From Chryseobacterium taeanense (GTDB taxonomy: Bacteria > Bacteroidota > Bacteroidia > Flavobacteriales > Weeksellaceae): a DNA stretch of 64,000 nucleotides. Every line of letters begins with the position of its first letter. Positions within the stretch are counted from its first letter, which is position 1. Under the pieces are notes generated by a model. That model saw nothing but the letters and a program-made list of their open reading frames with translations, had not been told where the DNA came from and did not search any database. Below, piece after piece: positions 63,141 through 64,000 of this stretch. Position numbers and translations under genes: made by a program. The stretch lies in NCBI RefSeq assembly GCF_900099685.1, contig NZ_FNDW01000001.1:434001-498000 (forward strand). Reading direction: 5' to 3'.

Positions 63141-63653
63141 ATGAATAAATCAGAAATTTTAAAACAAATCATAGAGCAGAGAAGAAGTATTTTCCCAAAA
63201 GATTATACAGACACAGAAATTTCTCAGGAAATTATTGATGAAATTTTACATTCAGCGACTTTAGCTCCCAACCATAAGCGTACGAAGCCTTGGCGTTTCA
63301 AAATGTTTAAAGGGGAAGAAAAAGCAAAACTGGCTGTAGAAATGCAGGAGATCTATAAATCTACTCAGCCTGGACACTTGTTTTTAGAGAAAAAATACAA
63401 CGATATTGCTTTTAAAATCAATAAGGCTGATGTTGTTGTTTCTATTGTTGTTAACTTCAGTGGTATGGTTCCTGAATGGGAAGAAATTGCGGCTGTTTCA
63501 ATGGCTGTTCAGAATATGTATTTAACTTGTACAGCCAACGAAATTGGCTGTTACTGGAGTTCTCCTAAACTTGTAGATCATTTGAAAAAATCTCTTACCA
63601 TAGAAGAAAATCAGAAATGTCTTGGCCTTTTTTATATGGGTAATTTGGAATAA
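63141..63653 (+). CDS. Nitroreductase family protein
   Basis: 170-aa FMN-dependent oxidoreductase. RRSIFPKDYTDTEISQEIIDEILHSATLAPNHKRTKPWRF near residues 14-55 carries the FMN-binding Arg and the substrate segment. Members reduce nitro compounds, quinones or flavins with NAD(P)H. It is shorter than the common 200-residue form but otherwise complete. Cytoplasmic; single gene, 102 bases after the Gre-like gene. Confidence 0.87.
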   Translation: MNKSEILKQIIEQRRSIFPKDYTDTEISQEIIDEILHSATLAPNHKRTKPWRFKMFKGEEKAKLAVEMQEIYKSTQPGHLFLEKKYNDIAFKINKADVVVSIVVNFSGMVPEWEEIAAVSMAVQNMYLTCTANEIGCYWSSPKLVDHLKKSLTIEENQKCLGLFYMGNLE

Positions 63654-63744
63654 AAAATATTTATAATAATTTGATTTTAATTAAAAAAAATAAAGCATAT
63701 TTTTCATTTTGATTAATCTTATTTTTTATCGATTTTGATTTAAA

Positions 63745-63789
63745 GAAAAAAAACGAATCTGCCTCGTAATGAGATAGATTCGTTTTTTT
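63745..63789 (+). terminator. Terminator of the nitroreductase gene
   Basis: AAACGAATCT/AGATTCGTTT with a longer loop, then T-run. Confidence 0.7.
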
Positions 63790-63837
63790 GGCGGTTGAAA
63801 ATAATTATGTAATTTCAAATAATTAAAAACAAATTTT

Positions 63838-64000
63838 ATGAAAAAAAAATTACTAATTCTTAAAACTGTATCTATTGTTCTCGTTGGTATTTTCAATGCT
63901 CCGCTCAAGAGCCAGTGCTTAAATCCGGCAAATGTGTATTCCTTTAACTATAACGGAAAAACCTATCAGGTTGTTAAAGAGAATAAGAACTGGACTGACG
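63838..64000 (+). CDS. Secreted protein, start of gene cut by the window end
   Basis: 54 residues: a signal peptide (MKKKLLILKTVSIVLVGIFNAPLKSQ) and NPANVYSFNYNGKTYQVVKENKNWTD. The YNGKTYxVVKENKxW pattern is one I associate with C-type-lectin-like T9SS cargo in flavobacteria, but the domain lies mostly outside the window. The product is therefore open. Confidence 0.55.
   Translation, partial: MKKKLLILKTVSIVLVGIFNAPLKSQCLNPANVYSFNYNGKTYQVVKENKNWTD

Overview
The window looks like a piece of chromosome from a flavobacterium, most likely a member of the Weeksellaceae close to Chryseobacterium. It is AT-rich. Its promoters have the Bacteroidetes TAnnTTTG -7 box and there are few Shine-Dalgarno sequences. 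It carries a type IX secretion (T9SS) sorting domain, a TonB receptor with a carboxypeptidase-regulatory-like domain, and many families I know mainly from Bacteroidetes (DUF4290, OstA-like, START-like, DUF3109 and others). The genus is inferred from gene recognition, not from a search. About 67 protein genes and one tRNA are packed mostly as chromosomal housekeeping genes. I see no prophage, insertion sequence, integron or CRISPR array.

Layout. 1-5.1 kb (minus strand): proC (cut by the window edge), an unknown gene, murB, an aminotransferase and a T9SS-exported delta-60 repeat protein. 5.3-9.0 kb: DUF1801 protein, YiiX-like lipoprotein, a stand-alone NIL-domain gene with a clear promoter/operator, then the DUF4290-murA pair. 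9.2-16.4 kb: secreted alpha-amylase, DCC-family protein, haem-binding protein, katG, and a glycosyltransferase 9/LPS-kinase-like pair, closed by tRNA-Gln. 16.7-24.6 kb: der behind a structured leader, upp, comF, a 41-bp tandem repeat, thioesterase, TlpA-like protein, QueD-like protein, lpxH, LuxE-like protein, a nuclease-like gene and an M15-like peptidase. 24.7-27.5 kb: a four-gene operon ending in a histidine kinase and NarL-type regulator. 27.6-37.2 kb: DUF2235 lipase-like protein, ABC-F, a probable metal-uptake locus (small CxxCH protein, ZnuD-like TonB receptor, lipoprotein), trigger factor and a LolA-like protein. 37.3-42.7 kb: mainly minus-strand genes and a nest of dispersed repeats at 40.3-40.7 kb. 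42.8-55.3 kb: LTA-synthase-like sulfatase, DUF2147, PDH E1 beta, Kup, Fur, OstA-like, class III aminotransferase, START-like, a degenerate class IV aminotransferase, amidase and YqgE. 55.3-64 kb: pdxH, HU, panD plus a UPF0104/LPG-synthase-like flippase, TerD, M3 peptidase, SRPBCC, GreA-like protein, nitroreductase and the start of a secreted protein.

Cell-envelope construction is the main theme: murA, murB, lpxH, OstA-like, the GT9/kinase pair, pssA, amidase and LTA-synthase-like genes. The items I would look at first are these: seven genes whose -7 box puts the transcription start within a few bases of the start codon (probable leaderless mRNAs); a hairpin-filled leader before der; a self-terminated non-coding stretch at 50.9-51.2 kb; an exact-period 41-bp tandem repeat; several dispersed inverted repeats, one lying inside a coding gene; MurA with Asp in place of the fosfomycin-target Cys; and a histidine kinase whose membrane helix begins upstream of any standard start codon. 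I did not find a clear new defence or mobile system.
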